Positions 38,337 through 51,961 of a stretch of DNA of 52,500 nucleotides are shown piece by piece. Location: positions 13,828,106-13,880,605 of the forward strand of contig CM022666.1 in assembly GCA_012295275.1 (NCBI GenBank), written 5' to 3'. The stretch is from Chrysomallon squamiferum. Taxonomy: Eukaryota; Mollusca; Gastropoda; Neomphalida; Peltospiridae. A program made the translations under genes and the position numbers. Position 1 is the stretch's first letter. Each line of letters starts with the position of its first letter. The notes under the pieces are model-generated. The model did no database searches. It saw nothing but the letters and a program-made list of their open reading frames with translations, and was not told the origin of the DNA.

Positions 38337-39057
38337 GTAATAATTTTGGGTCGAGAAACTGTCGTTGGATGACGCAAAGAAATTTAGGAAAAATTAAAAC
38401 AAAACAGATTTCGAGATGCTGCATGCAGTTTCCAACATCTGGCAGTCTAAAAAGCCCTCCTATATACTCCTAACAATATACTGAGAATAGCAATAACAGC
38501 ACAGAACATTATTTTAAATAAAATATTAAAATATACTTGTATATTAAAAACACCGGCAATGCAGTTGTTCTTTTTTATGTTATGTGGTTGCTATGGAAAT
38601 AAAAATGACAACTTGAAATTTTAAATGTTATATTAATAAATAATTTTTACACACTACTTACCTTAATTTAGTCAGGCACGACTTAAACCACTGTAATTAA
38701 TGTTCTTCATGTAAATGTTGAATATAATTTTTTTGTATGTACTTTCCAGTAATCCAAATTGTATATATTTTTAGCCATTTTAGGTGTCTTTTGAATAAGT
38801 AATATATACATAATATTTGTCAGAAGTCCAGGTATGTTACAAAATATGTAACATTCATAAACCACCAGTAAATTAAGAACAATAAAAATGAATAATTTAA
38901 AATAATAATAACTAAAAACAAAATAATAAAACAAATTATATAAATGTATTATGTAATAAAATTGAAAATATGAAATACACTCTACCATATGCTGTATTTG
39001 TTGTTGTTCAAAAGTAAAACCATTTGTGATTTATGACTTGAAAATCGAGTGTTGGTC

Positions 39058-39089
<32 letters not shown>

Positions 39090-42000
39090 GTAACAGTAAT
39101 AGTAATAAATAAATAAATAATAATAACATAGCCTGCCTCTTGAAATCAAACAGTGTCAATTCAATGTACAATATGAGATGTAACTTTAAGCAGTAAAAAT
39201 GTAAGTTTTACACACTTACGGAATAAGGAGAGTCTGTAACTAAATATACAATTTAATTAATTAATGTAAATAAGTAAAAAGAAAGCACTACCTCCCCCCC
39301 CTCAAAAACCAAACAAAAAACCCAACAACAAACAAACTCCTTCAAAATTACAACAAAATAAGTGGTTTGTTCCTTATAGTTAAAATAAATAAATAAATAA
39401 ATAGTTCGGCTAAAATATATTTAGTATTTCCTACCATTACATGTAGAAAGATATGTTTTTGCCATTGTTATAGGTTGAAGGAATTAAACTGAACAAGTAT
39501 TAAATTATTTAATGATTTGTTTGAAAAACAAAACAAGGAATTATAATATGTTACAATAAAATGTCCTTAAAACTTCTAGAATAAAACATATAATTGAAAT
39601 GTAATGCCTGACATGTTTATATGTATATGGTGTGTATGTTTGTATATATATGTATGTATGTATGTGTTTGTGTGTGTGTGTGTGTGTATGTGTGTGTGTG
39701 CTTTGTTTTGTTTTGTTTTGATGGTTTAACTGTTTAATCATCACATTTATGACAAATAATACTTAAGATTGTATGAAATTGTTGTCTAGGTGCTGAGAAA
39801 CCAGCGCCTGATTGTGAAGAGGAGAGAGGAGCTGGAACAAACAGATGACAGGGTTCATGCTATGATAGAACATCTGAAAAATGTCCGACAAGAACTACAA
39901 CACACACAGGTATGTCAGTAAACTATGTTTTATCAGTTTTGTTTATTTTTGTATATTTACATACTGCACAGTGTATGGTTCTAAACAAGTGATTTCTTTT
40001 TTTTTTTAAACTGTGTTTGTTTATTACCGCACAGTGTATCTGAAAACATATCTGAGATATTTATAAATACATTTAGAAAGCTGCAAATAATTTTTTTTTT
40101 TTTTACTAGATGTTATCTTGTGCTGGTAATAAAGTGTAACAATACCAAGCTTTTTGTAGTCTTAATTTTAAGTGCATTTATTCTTCAGATTCTTAAGATA
40201 TTTTAAATAGTTTTGTGTATTTATTATTAAGGTATCAAATCTGAGCGATTATCGCTATTGTTAAGACAAAATATTCTAAAATATATCAACTAATTTAAGT
40301 ATCCATCATTGTGAAAATGTTATGTTTCAGCAGTTTATGAGAAATCAACTTTTTTAAAACAAAAGATTGTTATAAAATTCAAGAAAAGATCAGCTATCTA
40401 TATTTTTTAAAGTCATACATTTTAAATTATAATAATCTTTGTGAGTGACTGATTTTAATATTAATGGATAATGTTTATTTATTTTTATATATTTTATTTT
40501 TGAATTTGTTTTCTCCAGGGTCTGGTGACTGCTAGGAACAATGAGATAGAGACTGAGGATCATCTGATGAAGATAGCTCAGAGAGAGGAGGGGAGACTCA
40601 CTCAGGAAATCAAGAAACTTGAGAAGGAACTGGAAGATCTTAAAGAGAAGAAGAATATATATGAAGTATGTTTCCAGGTCTAGCGAGACCTTTTATAAAA
40701 ATTAATATAAAATAAAATTAAAAAAAAAAAGAACGAAGTTAAATCATTACCCTTGTGGTTACAGTTCAGTAATGTAGTGATGTATGTATACATATAGGTG
40801 TATATTAATTGCATCAGTTATTTTCAAGATAAATTTGATATGGCTTTTGTATAGTTTCTAGAATAACAGAGATAAACAGTAAGATACAAAATTGTATTAT
40901 TTTTATTACATTATCAGGTTATGTCAACTTGAAGCTAGAAATTTAATTTGTGCACAAATTCCATCTGATGTTAAATTGCAAGTTGTATTCAGCTGTCTCT
41001 TATATTACCAAATAATCAACAAAATAATGTTTTTATTAATAAAATAAGCAAACTAGGAATTTCAGTGCTACCATATTTTGAAGAATGTTTTTGTTTCTTA
41101 TTGTTATTAGGATATTATTATCATTATTATCATTATATTATTATTATTATAATCATTATTATTACTATTACCATTATTATTATTATTATTATTGTTATTA
41201 TATTATCATTATTATTGTTAGGATCATTACTGTACTGTCATTTGTTATGTTTCAGTTAAATGATAATTTGGTTTGTTTCAGAACAACATCTTCAGACAGA
41301 CCCAGAGACTGGAGGAGATGAAGTCGCAGATGAACTGGGACCAGCAGGCGCTGGAGGCGTGGTTGGAGGAGTCCGCACGCAAAGACGAGGATGCCATGAC
41401 GCTGCAGAAGTACACGCGACAAGATGAGAGCAAAATCAAGGTACAGACGCCATTTTTCTTTATTCACTCGTTCAGATTTTGTGCATTTTACTTACGTATT
41501 ACGTTAATTTTTGAAATAACGGCAGAATTTTTTTTCTTGATTAATATTTAACAGTTTGTAATGTTAGTTTTCAATAAAATCTAGTAATATTATATGCGAT
41601 TCATAATTTTTAGCATCATGTGTAATATAAAAATATTAATAATTTTCAAGATAATGCTTATAAAAATTGCTTTTGTTGGATATTCAAGTCTATATAAATA
41701 CAGGTTTTTAATAAAATGCAGTAAAATTTCATCTTTTGTTATCCATATTTTATGAGATTGTGTATAACATTAATGTCTTGTTTTTTTCTCTCCAATATTT
41801 AAGAGCTTGTATCGTTAGTTTTAAATAAAATATATCAAAATTACATTCCATAAATTCTGACATCACACATAATATTAATTTGTTAAATGATGATAGTAAA
41901 AGACTACCTAGTTTCTTTAAAATTTTAGTCTGAAATATTAAATTTCAAAATGATGATAGAATGCATTTGTTGTCCATCTTTTCTGAATTAAGTATATTAT

Positions 42001-42578
42001 TAATTTTGAAAACAGTGGTTATAAAAATTGAGTTTGTTGTTTTAATGTTAATATTTAATGTACACAGTATTAATTCCAATAAACTACTAGTAATTATTGA
42101 AGTTATATTTAACGTTAATTTTCAAAATAGTAAATGTTTTCTTTGTTACTTAATATTTACAGTTATACAGATTTCTCAACTTAATGTTACTCTGTTAAAG
42201 TAATTAGTTAAAAAAAGTTAAGATTATTTATTATAATTTTGTTTTGTTACAGGAATTGTCTTTGCGGATGGAGAGACTGACAGAAGAAGCAAGAATAAAG
42301 AAACAAAATCTGGATAACGAGATGACAAACACCTTAACATCCCAGGTAAACAAAATAAAAACAAAATTATGTAATTATCATAATTATTTTTAGTAACATG
42401 GATAGTTGGATACAAGTTAAGTATAAAATAAAAAAATAAAAATTCTTTACATCTTTAGATTATATTCTGTTAAATAAAGTGTCAGTTATATTTGCCTTCA
42501 GAACATAAATAGAAATTTAATGCTAAATTTTACATGTTTTTTTTAATATCTGTTAACTGTATAAAGATATATATACAA

Positions 42579-42645
<67 letters not shown>

Positions 42646-45600
42646 AAAATAAAATTGTTATAATTTAAACATATGCATGCAAACACCCAGTTAGACACAC
42701 AAACTCATACAGATAATTATTTCAGATTATGTAATATCAAATTAAAATGATAAAATATCAAATTAAAATTATAAAATGTCAATTTAAAAGTATAAAATAA
42801 AATTTGTAAATTTAAAAATTTAAAAAATAAAAAAATTTTAAAATGATTTTTGTTCAGATTGAGCTAGACAAGACAGCTGAAGATTTCCGAAGAGCTCACG
42901 CAGAGAGACAGAACCTGATCAACCAGTGGGAGTACACGATAGAACAGATGCAGAGACGAGACAAAGAGATGGACTTACTGGCTGCGGTAAATATTTTACT
43001 AATGTACTAAATGATATCACAAAAACAAAACAAAATGATAATGCCTCATTACATTCTTGATTTTTGTGTCTGCTTGGTACAAGTGTGTTAAATTTCATTG
43101 TTTACAAATTAGATGCATTTTTTTAAATAACTATATACTGAGTTTATGGAATGTTTTGAAAAACAAAACAAACACTGGAATATTATGGGTACTCTGCTAC
43201 TAATACAGTGGATGGGATATTTGTTGGTTTATATAAAAAAAACTAAACATTTTAATGAATATTAATATGAAATAGAATAATATGAGAGGTTAGACATATT
43301 TTAAAAATAATCTAATATTATCTGTGTTCCTTTCAAGAAAGCAAATTGATATATTTTGTTTTTAAAAAAATGTTTAATTTCATCCTGTTTCAAAATAATT
43401 AGTTTAATAATTATTTTTATAATAAAGATGTTTAAATTATTATTATTATTATCATTAGTTATTATTTTATATTATTATTGTTATTGTTGTTGTTACTATT
43501 ATTATTATTATTGTAGTTATTATTATTATTATTATTAAAATCACTACCATTGTATTGTTGATTATTTACTTTAGAACAAGCCATCACAGGTTTTCTTAAA
43601 TAAATATTTACAAAACTTAACAGTAGATTACCTCATATTATTTAAATACAGCAACTCGCAAGAGCAAAACTTGAGGTCCAGAAGCAGGAGGACATGATCA
43701 AGGAGAAACAGCAGTTCCTGGAGCAGGAGATTGAAAACAACAAGGAACAGGAGAAGAGGATACAAATGTCAGACAGGAATTCCGCTAAACTTCGAGCAGA
43801 GTACCAGGAGTCAGAGACTGCGAGAATTCAGTTCCACGATGAGGTAGTCTATCTTTTCTTCATCATTTTAATAAGTGAATAAATTAAACACAGCTTTATA
43901 GTTACATGTTTTACTACATGAAAGGTAGTTAAATACAGTATTAACTTTGTGAAAATATGATGAAGTATTTATCTTCTTTACATCATTTTGTAATAAGTGA
44001 ATAAATTAAACAGAACTTTATGATGATATGTTTACTGCATGAAAGGTAGTTTACATATAGTATTCTATCTTAAATAAATAAATGTTAAAAAATATGATGA
44101 TATGTTTTATCTTGTTTTTATCATTTTAGTCAATATTTTCTAATGGAAATGTTAAATACACTGTTAATGAAAAAGTTGCATATTCATACTGACAAGGTTA
44201 GAAACTCTCCTAATGGAAAGGTTATTAAATGTTTTTCCAACAGCTTGATGCTCTGAAAAGGACGGTGGATCGTACTGCAACAGATTTGGAAGCCACTCGT
44301 TCCCAGGTAACTCACTTGAAGAAAGACATACAGGAGAAGACTGGCAAGTAAGTTTCCTTTGATTTTAAATATTCATTTTTAATTTTAATTTTAATTTTAA
44401 TTTGAGTTTGAATTTTAATTTTTTTTAATTTTAATTTTAATTTTAATAATTGTTCACCATTTATCATTTATTTTCTTCTTTTCTCATTTGTGTCCATAAG
44501 TCTAAAATAACAGATAAATTGCTGTATGTGGGAAGGTGGTTAAAAATGTTCTTACTGCTAACTGAAAAAAAGAGGAACTCTTCTTGGTTCTCTTTTACTT
44601 TATCTGGGTGCTCCTTAATTATGTAGATACTAACTAGATTTAAAACTGTTTTGAATGTTTTGTTAAATAAAATATTTCTTCCTTAGTAGTAGTTATAGTA
44701 AAAATAGTAGTAGTTGTTATAAAGGTACTGATAACAGTAGCTGTAGTAATTGTACTGGTAGTAATAGTAGTAACTGTCACAGTATTAGTAGTAATAGTGG
44801 TATTCGTATAAGATAGTTGTAGTAATAGCATTAACCATAGTATCAACAGCTGTGGTAATAATGAAAGTAATAGTAGTAGTAGTAGTAGTAGTGGTGGTGT
44901 TAGTGCTAGTGGTAGTAGTAATGGTGGTGGTAGTAGTAGTAGTGGTGGTGGTAGCAGTAGTAGTAGTGGTGGTGGTGGTGTTGGTGCTAGTGGTGGTGGA
45001 GGCTGTAGTAGCAGTAGGAGTTGTTGTTGTACCAGTAGTAGTAGTTGTTGTAGCATTAATGGTAGTCATTGTAGTAGTAACAGTCACAGTAGTAGCAGCA
45101 GAAGTTGTTGTACCTTAATATTACTTCCCACTTTAAACATGTTTATCACCATGTTTCAGACTGTCTCAAGCCAAACAACTGAACGAAACACTGTTGCAGA
45201 AACTGAAGGTTGCCAAGAACTCGAGCATGACTGCTGAAGAGCGAGCTAAGAAGATGGAGGAGATGCTGAATGACGAGGAGGCAACGCAGGAGAACATAAA
45301 TAGAGATCTGAAGGATCTCCGCGACATGCAGTTCAAGAAGATGCAGGAGTTGCAGAATTATCGAACGACGGAGAAAAACGTTGAAGCTGAAATACAGGTG
45401 AGTTTTAAAGTGATTGATTCTCCTCTGGTTCTGCGAATGAATGCCTGAACCACTTTTAAAACGAAATGTTGATGTTATCTGTATTAATGTGACCATAAGA
45501 GGTGTTAAATAGTTTATATATATTGGATTAAAAGCTTGACAAATGATCAGAACAAATGACAGAAGCATTTAAGAATGAATATTTTAAATTTTATTTGTAT

Positions 45601-48600
45601 TTAAGAGTATCAGTTTTGGTTTCAAAATAATATACTAAATATATTTTATTGTCAAATCTTTTAAAAGTGTACTTGTAAAAGTCACACTTGTTATTTTATC
45701 AGCATTAAATTGTACTTGCAATGGTGTTAACTAGTAATTTAAATTCATTTTACAAAACTGTCACCTTTCATTAGCAATTACTTTGTTTGTTGTTTATTTT
45801 CTTGCTTCTTTCTTTGTTTCTTAGTTTCTTTCTTTCTTTCTTTCTTTCTTTCTGTTTATTTATTTATTTATTTATTTATTTATTTGTTTATTTATTTATT
45901 TATTTATTTTATTTTATTTTATTTATTTCAGGGAAGCAATGCAGCTGCCAGGAATCTGAACAGCAAAATCACCAAGCTGGATACAGATTCTTTGAAACAA
46001 CAAGAAATTATTTACAACCAGGTACATTTTACACTTTATTTAAACTCTTTTACCTCTGTTGTGGGGGATGTATTAAATAATTATAATAATAAAGTCATTA
46101 ATAAAATAAACACATTTAGCTTAAGTATTTATGCTCTATAAGTACTGATAACCTTTCATAAATGAACCTGTGTAGACAATTAATCATTATTTGTCATTTT
46201 TGATATTATTTCTATTTTATTTTATTTTATTATTTTTTTATTTTTCTTATTTGTCATCAATCTTAACTGTTACCTTACTTAAAGTAACTGTTACTATCAT
46301 GATTATTATGATTTTATTAATTTATTTATTTACTTATTGATACATTTGTTTATTTATTTATATATTTATTTACTTATTAATATGTTTATTTATTTATTGA
46401 TATGTTTGTTTGTTTATTTATTTATTTATTTATTTATGTATTTATGTATTTGTTTATTTATTTATTTATTTACTTACTTATTGATATATTTATTTGTTTG
46501 TTTATTTACTTATTCATATGTTTATTTATTTACTTATATATTTATATGTGCTAATTGGTGTATATATTTTTAAAAACCTGCTTTATTTATTTATTTAATC
46601 CTAGGATTTCAACATTCAACAACTGGAGAGAAGAATAAATCGCATGCAGGGAGAGCGAAGCAATGAGGAGAAGATTCACCTCGAAGCCCGAATTGAGGAG
46701 CTCACTCAGGAACTGGAAAACAAGAACATGACCAACACCCTGCTTAATGCACAGCTCAAGAGGTTACAGGTTTGTCTCCTCTTTCATAGCTCTTTATTTA
46801 AAAATAGGAACGTTCATTTCAAAACTGAATATGTCTGTTTTTCTTTTCTGTTTTTTTTTTCTTTCTATTTCTTGATTTTTATTTACATATAGTGATATAT
46901 TAATTTTAGAAATGATTTATGTCAGTGTATTTCATTTCAGTTCTCTAATAAAAGTATAGCCTTTATTTTTTATATGTTTTGTTAAATTTTTATCATCAGT
47001 TTATTATTATTATTATTACCATAATCATTAATTCTTTTCTTTTCTGTTTAAGTAGAAAAAAATAAAAATGGATATAAAATTATGCATTTTTACTAAATAT
47101 TTTCTTTTTATCATATTTACTTTTTTATGTTATAATAAAGCAAAATACAGTTTATTATTATTATTATTATTATTATTTTATATATATTATAAAGCAAAAT
47201 ATAATAATTATTGAATTTTTAATTTAAGCAAAATGGTATATATTATTTTTATTATTGTTATTGTTAATGTTAAAATTATTACTGTTGTTATTGTTATTAT
47301 TGTTACGTTATTATTATTATTATCATTATTGTTATTATTAGTATAATGATTATTAGTATTGTTATTACTGTTGTTATGTGTTATTTCAGGATGACATTCG
47401 GCGAGTGACTCGTGAACTGGAGATCAGTACGAATGAGAAGAATGATTTGACGAGTAAGATACAGGAACTGAACTTGTTCAACGACAACTCCGAGAGAAAG
47501 CTCCGCAGAATGATCATTTCAAAACAGGTTACTATGACAACCAGTTAGATTCTGGAGTTACTGTTGCTTGGAATTTTCAGATTTTTTTTTTTTTTTAAAT
47601 TTAGTTTAATGTGGGAAATTATTTAATTCAAGATATTTTCCCAGTTATTATTGCTCTGTCATCATTTTTATTTCATTCTGTCACTTGCTTTCTGTTTTCA
47701 CTAATTTTATTTTATTTTATATTTTTGAATTTTTTTGTTATGCTTTTTTAGAGGATTCTACTGAAAAGCTTCTTTTGGACTGTTTCAGCACATTAGATCC
47801 CAATCTTTATTAATAATAAAGAACAAAAAATAACAAAATGGACTCTTTTTAAGCAGAATAGTTTTCATATTTTTATTTTTATTTTTTTTTAAATAGATAA
47901 AACATATAGCTAAGTGCTGAAAATTTGAAATAAGACTTCTAATATGTTCTTTGTTTTTTTAATTATTAATATTATTTTTATTTTTATTTTTTTTATTAAA
48001 ATAAAATATTTTGTTATTTTTAGGACAGGATGGTGGATGAAAATGTTTTGAAACTGGAGATCAAACGACTTCGTGATCTTCTCAACGATAAATCAGATCA
48101 CGTCATGTCCCTGGAAAACAGAAAACTACAGCTAGAAACCGTAAGTATAATTTATCTACATCAATACATAAATATATCAATATTTTAATATCTGGAAACA
48201 GAAAACTTCAACCTGAATCTCTAAACACAATTTATTTTAATAATGTAATCCATGTTATAGTTTTAAATAGCTAGATACTATAAGGTTATCTATATTTTTT
48301 AATATTTGGAAAAACTGAAACTACAACTTATTTTTATTTACAGAATCATTTGAAACCCAGGATTTGATATATATTTTTATTATAATTTTTTTGTTTTAAA
48401 TTCAAAGTATGAAAGAAAATGATATAGTTTTTGAGATTAATTTTATTTTGAGGATCTTTTGACATCCAACAGTTGATATTTATTTATTTATTATTTTAAT
48501 TTTTTTATGCTTGGTATCATTAAAAAAACATTTATTCATCGATTCATTGATTTATTTGTTCATTCATTTACTCATTCATTCGTTCATTCATTCAGGCGAT

Positions 48601-49009
48601 GAAGGAGAGACAACAGGAAATAGAAATTCACAAGGACATGCTCAGAGCTCAAGTTCGTGTTTCTGAAGAGGAGCGACAGCAAATCAGTGCTGAACTTCAT
48701 GAGCGAATCTCAAAAATTGATAAACTTAGACAGCGGTAAGACTCCAACATTATCATCACAAATATATCTGTTAACATAAAAAAAAAATAATAAATAATAA
48801 AAAATAATAAATAATAAAAAATAAACTAAAATAAAAAAAAAAATATATAAAATTATTTATAAAAATGACAAAAATAAAATGAAAATAATTGTTGTTTATA
48901 AAACTGTATTACAGTAAAATAACTTTTGGTGTACCCTGTATATATATATATATATATATATATGAAGTACTCAGGGCATTTTTATTTTAGTTTATTTTTT
49001 ATTATTTAT

Positions 49010-49041
<32 letters not shown>

Positions 49042-50455
49042 GTGTACTCAGGGCATTTTTATTTCAGTTTATTTTTTATATTTATTATTATTTTTTTATA
49101 TATATATATATACAGGGTACACCAAAAGTTATTTTACTGTAATACAGTTTTATAAACAACAATTATATTTCAGTGAAAACTTCATTGTTTGTCACCCAGT
49201 AGCCTATTATGTTGTTGTTTTTTCTGCTGGGATGTCATCAAATGTTCATTCATTCATTTTCTAAACAGCTCCAGATGTTGAAATTTCAATTTTTTTTTTT
49301 AAATTCATTTCTTAGGTATGAAATTCTTATGGTTACCATGGCACCAGCAGAAGGCGAAGAAGAGAAAACACAGGCATATTACGTTATCAAGGTACACCAT
49401 ACCTTTGTGTTTTACTGTGTTAACTTGTTTTTTATGTGTTAACTTGTGTTTTACTGTGTTAACTTGTCTTTTAGTGTGTTAACATGACTGTGTTTTAGTG
49501 TGTTAACTTGTGTTTGACTGAACTGTGTTAGATGATGTAGTATTACTGTGTCAGTTGAATTCAGTGTTTTAAATTTAACCAGTATGTTTTTATATACAGA
49601 AATATGCTAGAAGCTAAATAGATTCAACTGTTTGTTGATATACAGGGTGGTCCAAAAGTAGGTGGACAGTAAATGATAACATTTATTTTGAGATTTGATA
49701 TACAGTTATATTTACTCCAAAAGTAGGTGGACTGTATTAAATTTAAATAATTGTAGTTGTAAAATTTTAAATAATATAGCACAAGTACCATAATTATAAT
49801 GAACACCATTGTAATAATACAACCCTAACCCTAACCCAAACACTTTTGGAACTGATAAATGTATATGGTTAATTTTACTGCAGTAATGGCTGTTGTTATT
49901 AATAGATGTTAATAAAATGATAAAAATAACAGCTATGAGAAATACACAGTCACTATAAAATAATATGACAGCAATATACACCAAACAAGAAAAACAACAA
50001 CAGTAAAACATGGCACAGATTTATGTTAGTGTTGTTATTATTATCAGTACTTTTCTTATTATTATCAGAATTAGTACTTTATTGTAACTACTGTTGTTCT
50101 TGTTGTTAATTTACTATTATTAGTATTACAGTATTTGTATTTATTATAAAAAGCTATTATTATTATTGTTATTATTATTATTATAAGTAGTATTATTTGT
50201 TGTTACTGGTATTACTGTTCCTGTTGTTATTGTTTTTATTACAATATTACTGTTATTACTACTACATCCATTATTATTGTTATTATTATTATTATTATTG
50301 TTAATATTATTTTATTACTGTTATTATTATTACTATTACTACTACTACCACCACTACTACTACTATCATTTTTATTATTATTATTATTACTACTACTACT
50401 ACTACTACTGCTACTAATATTATTATTATTACTACTACTACTACTACTACTACTA

Positions 50456-50510
<55 letters not shown>

Positions 50511-51426
50511 CATCAGGCAGCCCAGGAGAAGGAGGAGCTGCAGAGAGAAGGAGATGAACTTGATGCACAGATCAGGAAGGCAGAGAAGGAAATTCGAGCT
50601 TTGGAAAACACGCTCAAGTTGATGAACGGGAGAAACGAGATTTACAGAAAAAGTTTCAACAGAATCACTGAAACCAGTAAGTAGTTTTGTAAAATTAATA
50701 CTTGACTTAAACATATTTAGTTATAGGATCAGTTCACTACTTCATTTTCAAATTGGTGCTATACATCTATCCAAGGTTATAGTGCATTTTTTTTAATGTT
50801 TATGGGAAGGCATATGTTAATATTCATTTGCTGTTTAATTTATTTGCAGCAATATGTTACTTTGGTGATACTATTTTTACATTAACATTATAATTAATGC
50901 TTTAAATTAATAGTAATTATAATGATAATTATCATCATCTTCATTTTTATTGTTGTCATATTTTTTATAGTAATATATATATAATCATCACAATATCATC
51001 ATCATCATCATAATTATAAAGAAGATGATAAAATGTTTTGAGTTGTTATTAAATAATAAAATAAGTCATAGATCCATATAAAATAGCCAGTGTTATTTTA
51101 TTTAATTTCTTCTCCTGGATTGAGACAACATTGATTCATAATAATATTAAGAGAAACACAGAGAAACTAAACATAAAATCGTGTACAAACTGACTGTTGA
51201 TGTTGTCGTAGGTGATGAGATGGAGGAGAAACAGCAGCTGGATGAACAGCTGCGTGCTGTGATGGACAAGTACAAATACAAGAGGAGACAAATCCGCGAG
51301 CTTCAGGAAGATCTTCATCATTGAGTTATCTGAACACACACACACACACAAACACAGTGTGTCCATCATTAATTCCCAGCACACACACACACAACACACA
51401 CCCTTGATACATTACAGACACACACA

Positions 51427-51474
<48 letters not shown>

Positions 51475-51496
51475 CATACACAGACACACACACACC

Positions 51497-51530
<34 letters not shown>

Positions 51531-51534
51531 GACA

Positions 51535-51582
<48 letters not shown>

Positions 51583-51878
51583 GACAGATAGACAGACATG
51601 TATAAATGCATATAATGTCTGTGCATTATTCATCATATTTCTGTGACCTGTAATAAAGGTATATTGGGGACGGTTCGGGAAGTAGCTATCTTCAGAATTA
51701 TTTTAAAAGGGGGGATGAATTTAAAAAAGATAAAAAAATAGATGTTAAGAAATACTGGCCTAAATGTCATAATATTTTCAGTTTATTCAAATTCAGTGAT
51801 ATTCACAATATACATTTTTGATTATGAATTTCTTAAAAGGACCAATGAGTGTGTGTGTTTAGGAGTATATATTTATTT

Positions 51879-51961
<83 letters not shown>

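Noticed and set aside
38086-38424. 112-codon minus-strand frame overlapping CCDC39 exon 1
   Set aside because: Antisense shadow of a conserved exon and its intron edge.
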